Of a stretch of 64,000 nucleotides of DNA, positions 22,801-34,740 are shown one piece after another. The stretch covers positions 821,501-885,500 of the forward strand of contig JAFMOC010000094.1 of NCBI GenBank assembly GCA_019802505.1, read 5' to 3'. The position numbers and the translations under genes were made by a program. Position 1 is the first letter of the stretch; each line of letters starts with the position of its first letter. The notes beneath the pieces were generated by a model. It was given only the letters and a program-made list of their open reading frames with translations, was not told the DNA's origin and searched no databases. The DNA comes from Corydoras sp. C115. Its lineage: Eukaryota > Chordata > Actinopteri > Siluriformes > Callichthyidae.

Positions 22801-25800
22801 GGCATCAGGTGGCACTGTGAATAAAACATATGTGAACATGAAAGTTTTATTTTTTTTATTAATTGAGGAGAGTAAAAAAGCTACTAATCATCTAAAAGTT
22901 TTTAAATACTTTGTATTATGCACAAATATGCTAGTTACTGGAACTTGATATCACACTTTTTATTGGCTCAGTTGGATACTTTAACTTTGATTAGGGCTTT
23001 GTAAGTCAAATGAAAAAAAAAACATAAGCAGAAGATAGATGAACAAGCTATGCCACTCCAGCTCCCACTCCCACTCCTACACCACCTGAGCAGTTCCGGA
23101 AGATATAAATTTAAGTGGATCAATGGGTGGCTTATCACCAGATTAACACATTTCCTTTCCATCTGAGCCCAGAAAATTTCAGTGGATTTTACCTCATGCT
23201 GTTACACTTAGTGTCAGGCACAGTGCTTTCAGAAACTGGCATGCTGGTTTGTGAAATGGGACATTGTGAGTTCAGACCCAAATGCAGAAGTGCATTTGAA
23301 AACAAGGAAGTTATTTACATCTGCCAAACTATAAGTACAAAAACTGCACTCTTTAGGATGCAGTTCATCATAAAGATAGCTTCACCCTCATACGAGATTT
23401 TTTACTGGAACTAATGTCATCTGAATATCAGTGATGTAGTATAGAAATTCATATTGGCCACATACTACATATTGAATACCACTACATTTAAAATCTATAA
23501 AAATTTGGATAACATTTATTTGCATGCCCTAAGTATATTTTAGGACACTTTTATAGTGTACACTATTATATTCCTATGGCTAATTGATGACCCTTAAGAT
23601 CGTGATGTGTAAAGTCAGAGCGCGCTGTACATTGGCAAAGTGTATCCCTTTAGATTATTCAATGCTGCACTTTATTTTATGCCACTGGACCAATGACAGA
23701 CTTTAAATGCCTTCTTGGAAAGCAGTGAGAGGGGCATGTTTAACAGTGAATGTTACTGTGAATTTCTTTATTTTAATAGTAATTGAGTTTCATTACTAAG
23801 TGCATACTGGTAAAAGGCCCTCACACTGGCTTGTTTGCCCATTGTATTCTAGTGATGACTGCCTGGTATTTAAAAAAAAAAAAAAAAACATCTAAAGACA
23901 CATTTCCTTTTGCAAGAACTTAATTTAATCTTTGTTACTGTATCCTCTTACTTGCCAACTTGTACTGAAGCCTTACATAAAAATCACTTTAAATAACAGC
24001 ATCTGGAAACTGACTCTGTAATGAAAGTGTAAATGTAACAAATAAATACTATTAACTTGTGCTTGTAAAAATTTCATAAGAATAAATGGGTTAATATAAT
24101 TATGAGGGTAACTTGGAACCAAAATTCTGGAATGAAGAGACATAGTAGTTTACAAATATTATGGCAATTGTTTCTCTTGTGCATAGATACATATACAATT
24201 ACCTTTATTTGTAGGACTTCTTTCACAATCTAGTACTGCATCAGTCAAGAGTGTCTGAGATATAATTAATCAAAATGTATCTCTAATGCAGAACACAGAA
24301 AGAATTGCTGTGTGGGTGAATGTAGCAGTACATAGTTCTATAGTGTTAAATGTCAACAGTAAACAGTGATTATAGAATGCTTTACCACACTGCATTATTC
24401 ATTCTAGTATAAGCATTTACATTGATAAAGTGCTGATGCTGCAAATGCCAAGTCAGTTGTAAACATTGAGCAATGATACATACCTCTAAATTGATGACAC
24501 AGCTTCAGGTTGGCAGGCAGGATGCAGTAGCAGGTAAGTTTTATTGATAAAGTAGGTCATCTGGGAAAAGTTGCAAAACACTTTACAATTAAGTGCTTGA
24601 CCTCCACTGACAGAACAGCCATTGTAACAGTGATTTGAGTGCATGCCATAACAAAACTAATCCAACAGAACTATTGCAGTGATTATAAGGCTTATAGTTA
24701 GCAAATAAATAGAAAAGTAAAGGTTTCAGACCGACTGAGCAGAATGAATGCTGCGCATAGTTCTTGAAATCTTTACAAAAACAACTAATGCACTGCCTTG
24801 AATGAAAATAATTTGTGTTCTGATGATAATTTTAAGTGTGATTTGTGTGTGAAATTTATTTATACATACCATAGAGCAGACATCAAAACATAAAGTGATA
24901 TGATATATTTGATATGCTGTGGCAGTTCGCAGAACTATTATGTGTAGAAATCTTAAAACATTGAAATGGCTTAAAAGCAGTTTTTTAATACAATTTCTAA
25001 TGGAAAGGTGCACTCTGCAGACATACAGTTATTGATTCAGGTTCAATCATTACTAAGCACAGCTCAAAAGGTAGTGATGTAGTGCATCTATGGCGTTGTT
25101 ATAATACAATTTGTTTGCTAATATTTTTTATTGAATTCATTGTATTTTACTAAGGAAACACCTTACTTTTAATAATTGTCTATAGGTTGTTCAGTTGTAC
25201 ATACTTTTGCATTGTTTTGACCCTTTTTTTTGCTTGCATTGGTATATATGATTTGAAGTATAATACAAATGTATTTTAAAATAGTAATAATAAATTTTTT
25301 ATAAGTATTTGTATAAGTAGTAGTTCCTGTAATATTTCTAATACCACAGCAGTTGTCGTCCTTCATTTTATCATCAGGAGGAAGCTAGACCGTGACTATA
25401 GGGGTTGTTTTGGGCTCACATTTATAACCTTCAAATGCTAAACACAATCTGCTAATGTTTCCCACATCACTACTTTTTATATGAACATATATTCTAACAT
25501 GGGGTGGCATCCTCTTGATACCCCCTAAATCACTTACTGGCTATAACATTTGAGTATCACTGAAACTACCACAGTTTTATAGCATTAGTACTTGATCACT
25601 GGTCTGTTTTATTACATCTTTTATCCTTACATGCTCATAATGTATGTGCTATGTAGCACTAGTTCAGTCTTTCGTGGATCAAAAAGTGGACGAAATAAAA
25701 CTCTATGTTCATGCTGAGTATTGAAATGTCAAAAAAGCGACAGTTACTCAGTTATGTAGAATAAAATGTAAGTCCACTCATGTCATATATATAGGTATGT

Positions 25801-27490
25801 TTTGTGTTCTTTACTCAAAAGTTTTTAGATTAACTTTTTTTAAACTCTTGAGATATAAACAAAAGAACAAAAACTGTTGCTGAATGCTGAGTGAGTCACA
25901 ATGTTGTTCTTTTTAATAGCTTTTGATTTTTCCACATCTCACTCACTCGGAAAGGACAAGCTTTATGTAGCACTATTTGGCCTGTCCCTGCAGGGAAAAT
26001 CTCCTTTCCTGCCATGTCCAAACGTCACTTTAACCAAGAAAATTTAACTTGTCTTAGTTCCATGAAAATAGTGCACATAAACACTGGAACAAGAAAGATG
26101 TACCATAAGTTACCATAAGGGAAATGAACTTGTATTGTATTTTTATATTGTTTATACCACAACTATATTTAATATTTAATATAATTTTTGTATTTTGATG
26201 TCATTTGTATTGAATTTAATTATTATATTGAATTATTAATTGATTCTAGTATGTTACAAATGTTTTTAAAACCACAAAACCTCTTGTTTTTATTGTTTAT
26301 ATATTTATATTAATAACAACAAAACCATAAAAATTTCTATATTTCCAATTTGTCATCAATACATGTATTTAAAATGTACTATAAACTGTGAGTTTTGAAT
26401 AACTACATCTGCAACCGCTTTAGCTCTGTGTGGTTAAAAATGTTGGTGGTTAACAGCCTTCTCCACTCTTTCACTACATATATTCTATTACTTAATAGCA
26501 TGTTATATCTATAGTATTAAAAAGCTAAATAAGCTATAAGACAGTTTGTGTGATTGACATCACTCCAGGTAATGTGGTCATTTACTGCATATATTGCTTC
26601 TTAGGTAAAAAGAAATACATTTACATTAAGGCATGGTTTACATTTCTGACATACATGTTTTCAGCACCTTGTGAGTAGGAAGAGGGATAAAGTGTGGCTG
26701 TGTAAACATGTCATATCTGTTGTGCAGGTTGTGTAAGGCACATCAGGAGTAATTACATTTCAGAGGTTTTTTTTTTTTTTTTTAGCTGGCGTCTGCTAGA
26801 TGCTGGCGAGGCAGAGATATAGCATTAAAAGAGAAACTGTTTAGGTGCCTATTGGTTTTAAATGCCTTAAAGCATTTCTCAGAAAGTAACTTTTGAAATA
26901 ACTGATTTCTAAGTTGGAAAGGATGTGTTCCAATGCTCATGGCCTATTTTACTGTTGTAGATCAGGGCTGCTGGATGGAGGCTTCTTAGTGGATTTCAGA
27001 ATTGGACAGCTGGGTATTAAATTTCAATTTAGACAACAAAAGTTATTGTAGTGTATTATACTGCATGACTGGTTGACAGAGGATCACAGACACTTGCAGG
27101 ATTAAAATCAAAATAATGATTTATAGTGACGTGTGCACTCAGTACACCAGATGTGATTACTCATGGGCTACAGTTACAGCGCACAGGCAAAAATGATTTT
27201 TTAGAATACCCAATAAAGGTCAAAACTGGCAAAGTAACAAACACAAAGAAGAAAATAGATGCTCCCATTCAATAGAGTCTCCCATTCAGTTGTTTGAGAG
27301 CCGTAATCTCAGAAGCATTATTAAATAAAAAGTTCACAATAGGCTGTCCGGGTACACATGGTTTTTTTGCCTCCTAAACAGTGGCATCATAAGAATTGTA
27401 GTTCATAATTTTGGAAACATCCACTGTCTCCTATGGGCTGAGGCTGAAAACAATCCATCGTGTCAAGTGATAGTTCTTAGTATTATGTGC
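19820..27490. other. 7.7 kb noncoding DNA, nothing recognised
   Basis: No recognisable exon, RNA gene or mobile element. A GC-richer patch at about 20295-20460 and poly-A/T runs near 21340-21395, 23873-23889 and 26767-26783 interrupt otherwise AT-rich sequence. The longest open frames (for example 24726-25013, minus strand) look like chance. Confidence 0.5.
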
Positions 27491-27506
27491 ATTTATATAT
27501 ATATAT

Positions 27507-27840
27507 AGCACGTTCGCCTCTCTGCGCTACGGATTCCCGGTTCGAATCCCCATCTGGGTGGAGTTTCCATGTTCTCCCCGTTTCCTCCAGGTTCTGGGTG
27601 GAGTTTCCTCCAGGTTCTCCGGTTTCCTCCCACAGTCCAAAAACATGGATCAAGTCAATTGGATTCTCAAAAATTGCCCCATATAGAGTGTGTTTGTGGG
27701 AGTGAGTGTGTGCCCAGCGATGGATTGGCACCCTGTCCTGGGTCTATCTGCCCAGCGCCCAAGACGTTCTCCCCTGGATGGGCATGGGGAACCCCACCAC
27801 GACCCTAATAGAGGATAAAGTGGGAGATAATGAATGTATG
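27507..27840 (+). mobile_element. SINE copy lacking its head, with internal tandem duplication
   Basis: The copy starts at AGCACGTTCGCCTCTC, directly after a short (AT)n tract, so about the first 25 bp including the A box are missing. The B box GGTTCGAATCC and the rest of the element follow, to GGAGATAATGAATG. Within 27550-27625 the blocks CTGGGTGGAGTTTCC and TTTCCTCCAGGTTCT each occur twice, which is a local duplication absent from the other copies. Confidence 0.88.
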
Positions 27841-30800
27841 TATATATCAGCTTAAAAATATAAATAAAATACAAATCCCTTCAGGCAGCTTTTATAAACT
27901 AACGGTGTTAAGCATCCACTACTGAGTAAAGCTTTACAAAAAACGCAATGGGCTGAAAAAAAAGTAATAAAGCCAATCAGTGGCTAGTTCTTTTCCAATA
28001 AGTTCCGAGCTTAAAGCAGTCCAGAGCTGGAATTGTCATGTTCCACTATGTGGACAGCAGTCACCAATCTTTACCTGGCCTAGGGTGAAAGAAATCCTTT
28101 AATCGCAAAAGAAACAAATGGTTGTTGAAAGAACATTTTAGATCTTACAAATTATAGAAAAAGTAACCAACCCATTATGCCTTTTTTAAAAAAAATTGAC
28201 ATTAATGCAACTTTTCTCAGCACATAAGATTCCGTGCCAAAAGAACATGTGCCAACGCACTATGTATGAAAGGTTTACTAATGCACATTGGGTAAAAACA
28301 TATGTAAATGCCTTAAAGTAAATTACAGTTAGACCTATGACCTTTAGTTATGAATGCAATAGCTTCAATTACTGCTTGAGTTCATACGCCAGTTTTTTTG
28401 CATTTAAAGGTATAATTATCACTACTATGTAGTTATTCGAAAGGTAGAAAGCCACAGGTACCATGTGTAGAACTGTTGTGATGGACAGTCATTATTAGTG
28501 CATATGTAACATAATTAATGTAATAAATTTATTTTTTGTTGTTTATATAGTTTTATAAATTAAGTTTATAAACATTTCAAAAAGGTAAATATTTGCATTT
28601 ATTAAACACTTTGTATTTAAATATCCTTTTTTAAATATTTATATATTATTATTTTATATAAATAATTATTATAAATATAAAAAAAAAAATGTTACCATGA
28701 TGTACGTTGCTACATGGGCTCTGGAGTACTTTGGATGAGTACTCTGGACTCATCCAAAATTAGTCCAAAAAATGAGTCCAAAATGAGTCCAAAAAAAACT
28801 CTGGATGAGTACTCTGAAGTACTTCTTGGTTTAACTATCTGTTTGTACAAAGGAAGAAATATATTCATTGTGTGCAGAAATATCAGTTTTCTGGGTATAG
28901 ACTCATCAGAGGAACTCATCATTCAGACTGTTACCAAAAAAATAAGAAACAGACAGCAGTCAGAACTCTATTTCAGCAAAAATTATACAAGTTACAACAG
29001 CATGGCTTAGTAGACATAAATTGTGTGTATTCGACCGGCCTGCCTGCACTCCAACCGCTGTTTCTTATTGAAAATGTATGGCTGATCTGGAAACTCAGAC
29101 AATTAAAATCACAGGCTGTTGAGCAGCTAAGGTCTTGTAAACTGCAATAATAGAAAAAAAATGATTGCGAAACTGCATCATTTATCATCTTCCAAAATGA
29201 GTAATCTATAAGCTTAAATATTATTCATAAAAATACAGTAGACAGATACAAAGACAAATAAAAATACATTTTCTATCATTCTCTGGATGGAAGTGCATAA
29301 AGCAGTAAATTGCACATTTATGTTTCTGGGGTAGTTTCTTACATAACATGGTGTCCTATACAGTACGTGGTTTAATCCCACCAGGAAATGAGCACAAGAA
29401 CCAAATGCCTCTAACTCTTAGACATTAACTGCTTGAACTGCTTCACTCTTAACAGATCAATGCTTGAATTGGATTCTACATCACTTGCAAGTCTCGTTAC
29501 ACTGAAGCATCTGCCACATGAATCAAGTTAGAGGCTGGAAAACCAAAGGTGAAAAAATTGATTTATAACACATTTAAGCTTATATACATAGTATTAATAC
29601 CTTCCTTTGCCTCGAAGATTGATTTTATCCCATTTTTAGAGAAGAAACTTAAAGCCATTATTATTGCAATGAATAAATTATGAATTTGTTAGTTGTTAGT
29701 TGCACTTACTCCTGTATACAACTAGAGCTGAACTTGCTGCACAAACACACACACACACAGACACAGACAATACAGACAGAATACAGGCATAATCCATTAC
29801 CTCACCTGCTTCCCTGGGCCCACCTTTCATTAATCATCATTTGCTTACAGCTCTGTTGACACTTTTCTTTCCTGCCAACTTCAAGTTGATATTTTGATTT
29901 AATATCAACATCTATTATTGTAGGGAATCAGCTGTTTAGAACTGGCACGGAGTTGGTGGTGCAGTGTGTGATATCTTGATTTTGGTTTGAGGTTTTTCCA
30001 AAACCATACTGCCAATTAAAAAATGTTCTAAAAAATTCTTAGCCAATTGCATGGCTGCACGGAGACCTGGTTAATAAAAGCCCAGTATGTATTTGTTGTT
30101 ACTTGGTGTGTCACAGCTGATTTGGAAGCAGTTGTTTGTGTGGCAGCTTCTTTAAGACTGTCAGGGCAAAACATTACCTAACCAACTGGCCCATGCTTTA
30201 CCATTTTGTTAATGGTGCTAATAACCCACAGCCAATTAAAAGAAACAAGCCACAATTGAGATTCCTCATCTACCTTCTTGGCTTTTCCATTCGTTTACAT
30301 ATCAGCTTTTGATCCCTGCTTCGGCATCATGAACATGCAGTGCAATGAATTGGGAGTCCAATTTTAGAATGAAAATTGGTGGCCCTTTATGTGCCACCAA
30401 TGTCAGGCATTCACACAAAACGTGTAAAATGAAATGGTTAAGTTTAATATATTAATAAATATTGTTGTTAACACAATTTTAACAGTTAATCACTCACTCA
30501 CTTATGTCACTCCTTTCTTCACAAACAGGCTAATTGAAATAGTGTGAAATGGTGGCTTGTGCCAGAGGGTGATACACTGTGCATCAATAACCGAATATTT
30601 CAGGACTTGTAATATTGGACGACAACATTGATGTTGTTGGCTTATTTAAATAGCTACAATTTGTAATGGATTAGAAACAACAGTAATTTAGTGTAAAAAT
30701 GTGTTAGTATTAAGTATTTAGTAGCCTATGCCACAGGCCATCTGTGCAAGTAGTATCCAAGCCAATCCTACCCATGACCCCCACCCAACCCTTTATATTT

Positions 30801-30915
30801 AACACATTTGTGACACATGTCTGTTTTGTAATAGTTTAGTCTAAAATATAAGGTTAAAATTGAGGTGAGTAGGAGTAAAGCTAAGTGGCTTTAAAAATTA
30901 TGCAAGTGTGTGTTT
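27841..30915. other. Noncoding DNA with candidate regulatory block
   Basis: No exon recognised. At 28710-28830 there is a cluster of short direct and inverted repeats built on GGATGAGT, GAGTAC and GAGTCCAAA. The segment 29760-30340 is less AT-biased and has several homeodomain-like ATTA/AATTAA cores; it is treated as a candidate conserved noncoding block in the findings. Confidence 0.45.
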
Positions 30916-30928
30916 TCTCTCTCTCTCT

Positions 30929-30988
<60 letters not shown>
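30916..30988. repeat. Composite (CT)n-(CA)n microsatellite
   Basis: About seven CT units, a short CGCG junction and about 28 CA units. Confidence 0.97.
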
Positions 30989-30992
<4 letters not shown>

Positions 30993-31043
30993 GAGTGCAC
31001 TCACACCCACAAAACAGCATGAGTGAATAACAACGAGTAGCAT

Positions 31044-32468
31044 TTATGGTGACTGGTTTATGAAACAGTCCAACAGCGAATCAGGAACCAGAAAGAGACA
31101 ACGTGAACTATAAAAGAAAGAAGGAAGGGGGATGGACTGTGTATGTGCGTGAGAGAGGGAGAGAGAGAGAGAAAGAGAGAGAGAAACCATGATGGTATGA
31201 GCTGGAGAAAACACTTGCTGTGTGAGCAGAGACAAGAGCAAGAGGAGGAGGAGGCAAGCGAGGCAGAGCAACACTGTGCAGCGAAGCCGTAGAGCGTTAA
31301 TGTAAGGAACTGAGCGCTTGCTGACGAGATTTAGTCACACTTTGCTTTAAGTAGAAAGCAACACCGAGCTAGACTGAACACATAATAGGAGTGCTGTTGA
31401 TGGACATGACAAGGAGGTGGGGCTTAAAGGCAAGTTGCTGAATTTGATGTTTCAGAGTGTAAAGTCTGGAAGGATGAACCTAACCAGGGAGCAGAAGAAG
31501 CAGATAAGTGAAGCATGCTGAAATTCAAACGTGCCAGAAGACAGTTCACATCAGCGATGGTCAGTGTTCTGCAGAAACGGACTTTGCGCCAATGTGTGTG
31601 AGCAAGCGTGAAGTGCAGCCTCCCCTGTCGCACCACGCGACTGCCCCATTGAAAGAGACAGTCAAGGAAAGCGAGACACAGAGGTTGAAAGAAGAATGCT
31701 AAGGGAAGAAGAGAGAGATGGACAGATGGCACATAAGACGCCAAACACCAGCGTCAGGAAAAAGCTGTGGAAAAAGATTTCAATAGAAGATCAGTTATCA
31801 TAAAGGAGAACAGCTACAGACGGAAAAGCTGCAGGGAAACGCGCTTACACAGAACCCTGGTGGAGTAAACGTATGGAGAGTACAAGCTGGACTACTGATT
31901 CTTCCTCTCACTTTCCTCGTGTTCAGTAAGCTGGTACTGAGCCACTTTGCACTCGCCCTTACTATAATCCCTTTTTCTACCATCTGCTGAGCTTTGTCCT
32001 TGTTACAGATGCTCTTGTCTTTTGGATTCCAGCTGTCCATCATTGTATCCACCTGTTTTCTTCTTTTATCTTAGAATGTGGTTAATACCACCCTTTTCAT
32101 GTCATACTTAATTAACATCTCCTTATACTGCTGGATTTGTCACTGCAGAGGATGTAGGCAGCTGTAAAAAGGAAATAATAATAACTAAAAAAAAGGAAGA
32201 AAGAAGTTAACTTAGGACATGCTGACCAGATGGACTAAACGAATTACACATGTAAGGCAGATAGTTTAAAAGACTAAAACTTTAGTGGTTTGTTTTTAAG
32301 CATAATACTCTATATACACTAATTTCAGTTTTAGTACGTGTAGTAAACATCTGACAGCCATGTGTGCTGTGTCTTGTGTGTGATATGAATAAGAATCCTT
32401 TAGAGAAAACATTTGCTTGTAAGAAAGGCAGGAAGACTATTATTTAGCGAAAGAGCTTCATGAAGTGA
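31044..32468 (+). promoter_or_regulatory. Candidate asic2 promoter and 5' UTR
   Basis: This is the region just before the ASIC2b-type exon. It has a TATA-like TATAAAAG at 31109-31116 and a purine-rich (GA)n tract at 31149-31186. The following kilobase is clearly richer in G and C and in purines than the surrounding DNA. An in-frame TGA at 32466-32468 sits directly before the first ATG of the exon's open frame, so translation must begin inside that frame. No transcription start can be placed from sequence alone, and splicing of an upstream noncoding exon cannot be excluded. Confidence 0.35.
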
Positions 32469-32585
32469 ATGTGGTATTCTCTTGATTTGTGCCAAGGCTG
32501 GTACCCCATGATCCCCCCAGGCACAGCGGCCTGGCTAGGAAATGAAGCCTTGCCCTGTGCCGCTTTAGCAACTATTTGGACACTC

Positions 32586-33176
32586 ATGGCTCGGGAAACC
32601 CTGCGCCCACGTCGATTTAAGCCCTCAGTTTCCCGGCAAGGACCCAACCGGCAACATCTGTCGCTGGCACTCCGGACCCGCCTACACGGCCTTCGTCATG
32701 CCTGTTCACCTACCTCCTCTCCATTGCGCCGGGCACTGTGGACATTGGCACTGTGCACCTCACTTGGTTTGTTACTATCATGGTCATCGAATCGTGTGCT
32801 CCACTGGCTAGCACTGCCCACAGCCACTCGAGTGCACAGGCAGTGGGCGCAACAACTTGATTTTCCTGCTATCACCATCTGCAACAACAACCCAGTGCGC
32901 CTGCCGCGCCTTACCAAAAGTGACCTATACTTTGCAGGGCACTGGCTGGGACTACTGCATTCTAACGGCACAGCACGCTCACTAGTGCTAGATCTACTTC
33001 AAGATGAACACCTCGCTTGGTTCCGCAAACTCTCCGACTTTCGTCTATTCTTGCCACCACGCCGCTTTCCAGGAACAAGCCTTGAGCTCCTTGACAGACT
33101 TGGGCACCAACTTGATGATATGCTGCTTGCCTGCAAGTATCGTGGTGAGCCATGTGGTGCTCACAACTTCTCCACT
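32586..33176 (+). CDS. asic2: Acid-sensing ion channel 2, ASIC2b-type first coding exon (partial)
   Basis: This exon encodes the N-terminal part (197 residues) of a proton-gated sodium channel of the DEG/ENaC family, which forms trimers in the neuronal plasma membrane. In order, counted from the chosen Met: a basic cytoplasmic N terminus; the conserved HG gating motif (LHGL, about 33-36); transmembrane segment 1 (about 49-70, ending LLSWSSNR); the post-TM1 motif FPAITICNNNP (about 93-103); the block DLYFAGHWLGLL; sequons NGT and NFS; and two Cys in CKYRGEPC. SWSSNR, ICNNNP, AGHWLGLL and FRLFLPPR are, from memory, typical of mammalian ASIC2b and differ from ASIC2a. The exon ends in phase 0 at donor GTGAGT (33177-33182). 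The start is chosen because MARE matches the mammalian isoform. The frame also opens at an ATG at 32469, which would add 39 residues but has a poor Kozak context. The rest of the ectodomain, TM2 and the pore filter must lie in exons outside the window. Confidence 0.9.
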
Positions 33177-33182
33177 GTGAGT

Positions 33183-34612
33183 CTCTTGAAATCCTTTTTT
33201 ATAATTGTTATTAAGTTCAAACAGAATTTTTTTTAATTACTGGTTTCTCTTATGTTGGATAATTGCTTTAGACTTGGCTTACTGTCTGGTAGGATATTTG
33301 AATACTCTTAGCTTGGTTAAACGCTGAAGTGTAATGTTAAAAGCATTTGAAGTTCTGGTACTTTTCTTGTCTGTAATTTGCACAGTGTTAATTATGCTGC
33401 TAATACTGAGATTTTATGAAATCAGAATATATTTTATTTATTAAATGCCACTTTTTAATATATTGTGATTAGGTTTCTTTAGAAGTCTGAAGTCATTACA
33501 AAGCCTCATGATTTACTTATTACCCTTTGTAACATCATTAAGCCACATGCATAATCTACTGACCTGTGTATTGACTTTTTTCATCACCCTTTCATATCAA
33601 TGCCACTTGCAATCATTCCTCACATCCTAATTGTGCCTTAACTGTTCTCTGTCATGTTAGTGATGTATTTCTTAATTCTAATGCTTAAATCCACTAGCAC
33701 TGATCATTACTTAACTTAATAGCTATGAAAAAATTAGCTCTGGATTCCATAAATCCTTAAAATTGCTTAATCCTTCATACCACCTGTTGGAGAGAAGCAA
33801 AAGCAGATGTTTCCTTCCAGTTGCGGAGTAGTTGTTTGTAACTTGTTTTATGCCTCCTAATTAAATTTAGTGCTGAGTTCTGATATATATATATATATAT
33901 ATAGAGCAACTTAATAAAAGGGCTGTAAAGGAAGGACCAATTAGGAATGGGAGATCATAAAATCTCCTGAATGTAATTGTTGGTGCATTAAACTTTTTTC
34001 AATATATTTCCCTTTTGTAATATATGTATGACAAATTGTTGTTCACCTTTACTTAATCATTATAAATCTCCACCTGGTAAAATATTTCTTTTTGCAATTT
34101 AGTAATACATTTATGTTTGACTTATTGTATTGTAAAAAAAAATAATATAAAAGCTGATCCTTACATTTGATTTATCTGTTGTAAACTGCATCCTTTTAAT
34201 GTGAAGTTGAAGGGTTCTTCAGCTTGATAAGAGTGTAGAAGGGAGTAAATGACCTTGTGCTGCAATGTCATGAATGTAATTTAGTTAACCATCAAGTCAT
34301 AGTACATCTCTGAAGCTTGTATCTGTTCTGGGGCATGAAATTTTCAGTTGATCTGAATAACAATCACTGATTAGCAAAACATGAGGATATCTGTAGTTTA
34401 GAATCATGCATCTGTATCTATATGTGTAGTAAATGTAATTCTTTACAAACCTTTTTGTCCCAAAATGCTAATATACAATGTGATATTTTTTTGTCTCTAA
34501 TGATTAGTTTTTAAATCCAAAACATTACACTGTGCTAAAACTAAAAATATACAATATATTATGATGACTTTTTTATTTAGTTTATCTCTTTATTTTTTTG
34601 TAATTAACTTTC
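33183..34612. other. Intronic DNA, nothing recognised
   Basis: AT-rich sequence with a short (TA)n tract at about 33883-33902. No exon or known repeat seen. Confidence 0.5.
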
Positions 34613-34740
34613 ATCCATCCTTTCATCCATTCATTATCTTCCACTTTATCCTCTACTAGGATCGCGGGGAGGGGGGGGGTTCCCCATGCCCATCCAGGGG
34701 AGAACGTTTCGGGCACTGGGCAGATACACCCAGGACAGGG
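34613..34740 (-). mobile_element. SINE 3' fragment
   Basis: On the minus strand this contains only the end of the SINE: the CCCTGTCCTGGGTGTATCTG block, the GGGCATGGGGAACC block, AGGATAAAG and a (GAAT/GATG)n tail. The tRNA-like head and conserved core are absent, consistent with 5' truncation. Confidence 0.88.

Noticed and set aside
31424..31744. 106-codon frame on the minus strand in the asic2 upstream region
   Set aside because: Opposite strand to asic2, low complexity, no domain; better explained by purine-rich leader or promoter DNA.
32696..32971. Minus-strand open frames under the asic2 exon
   Set aside because: Shadows of the GC-richer coding exon; the plus-strand product has clear homology.
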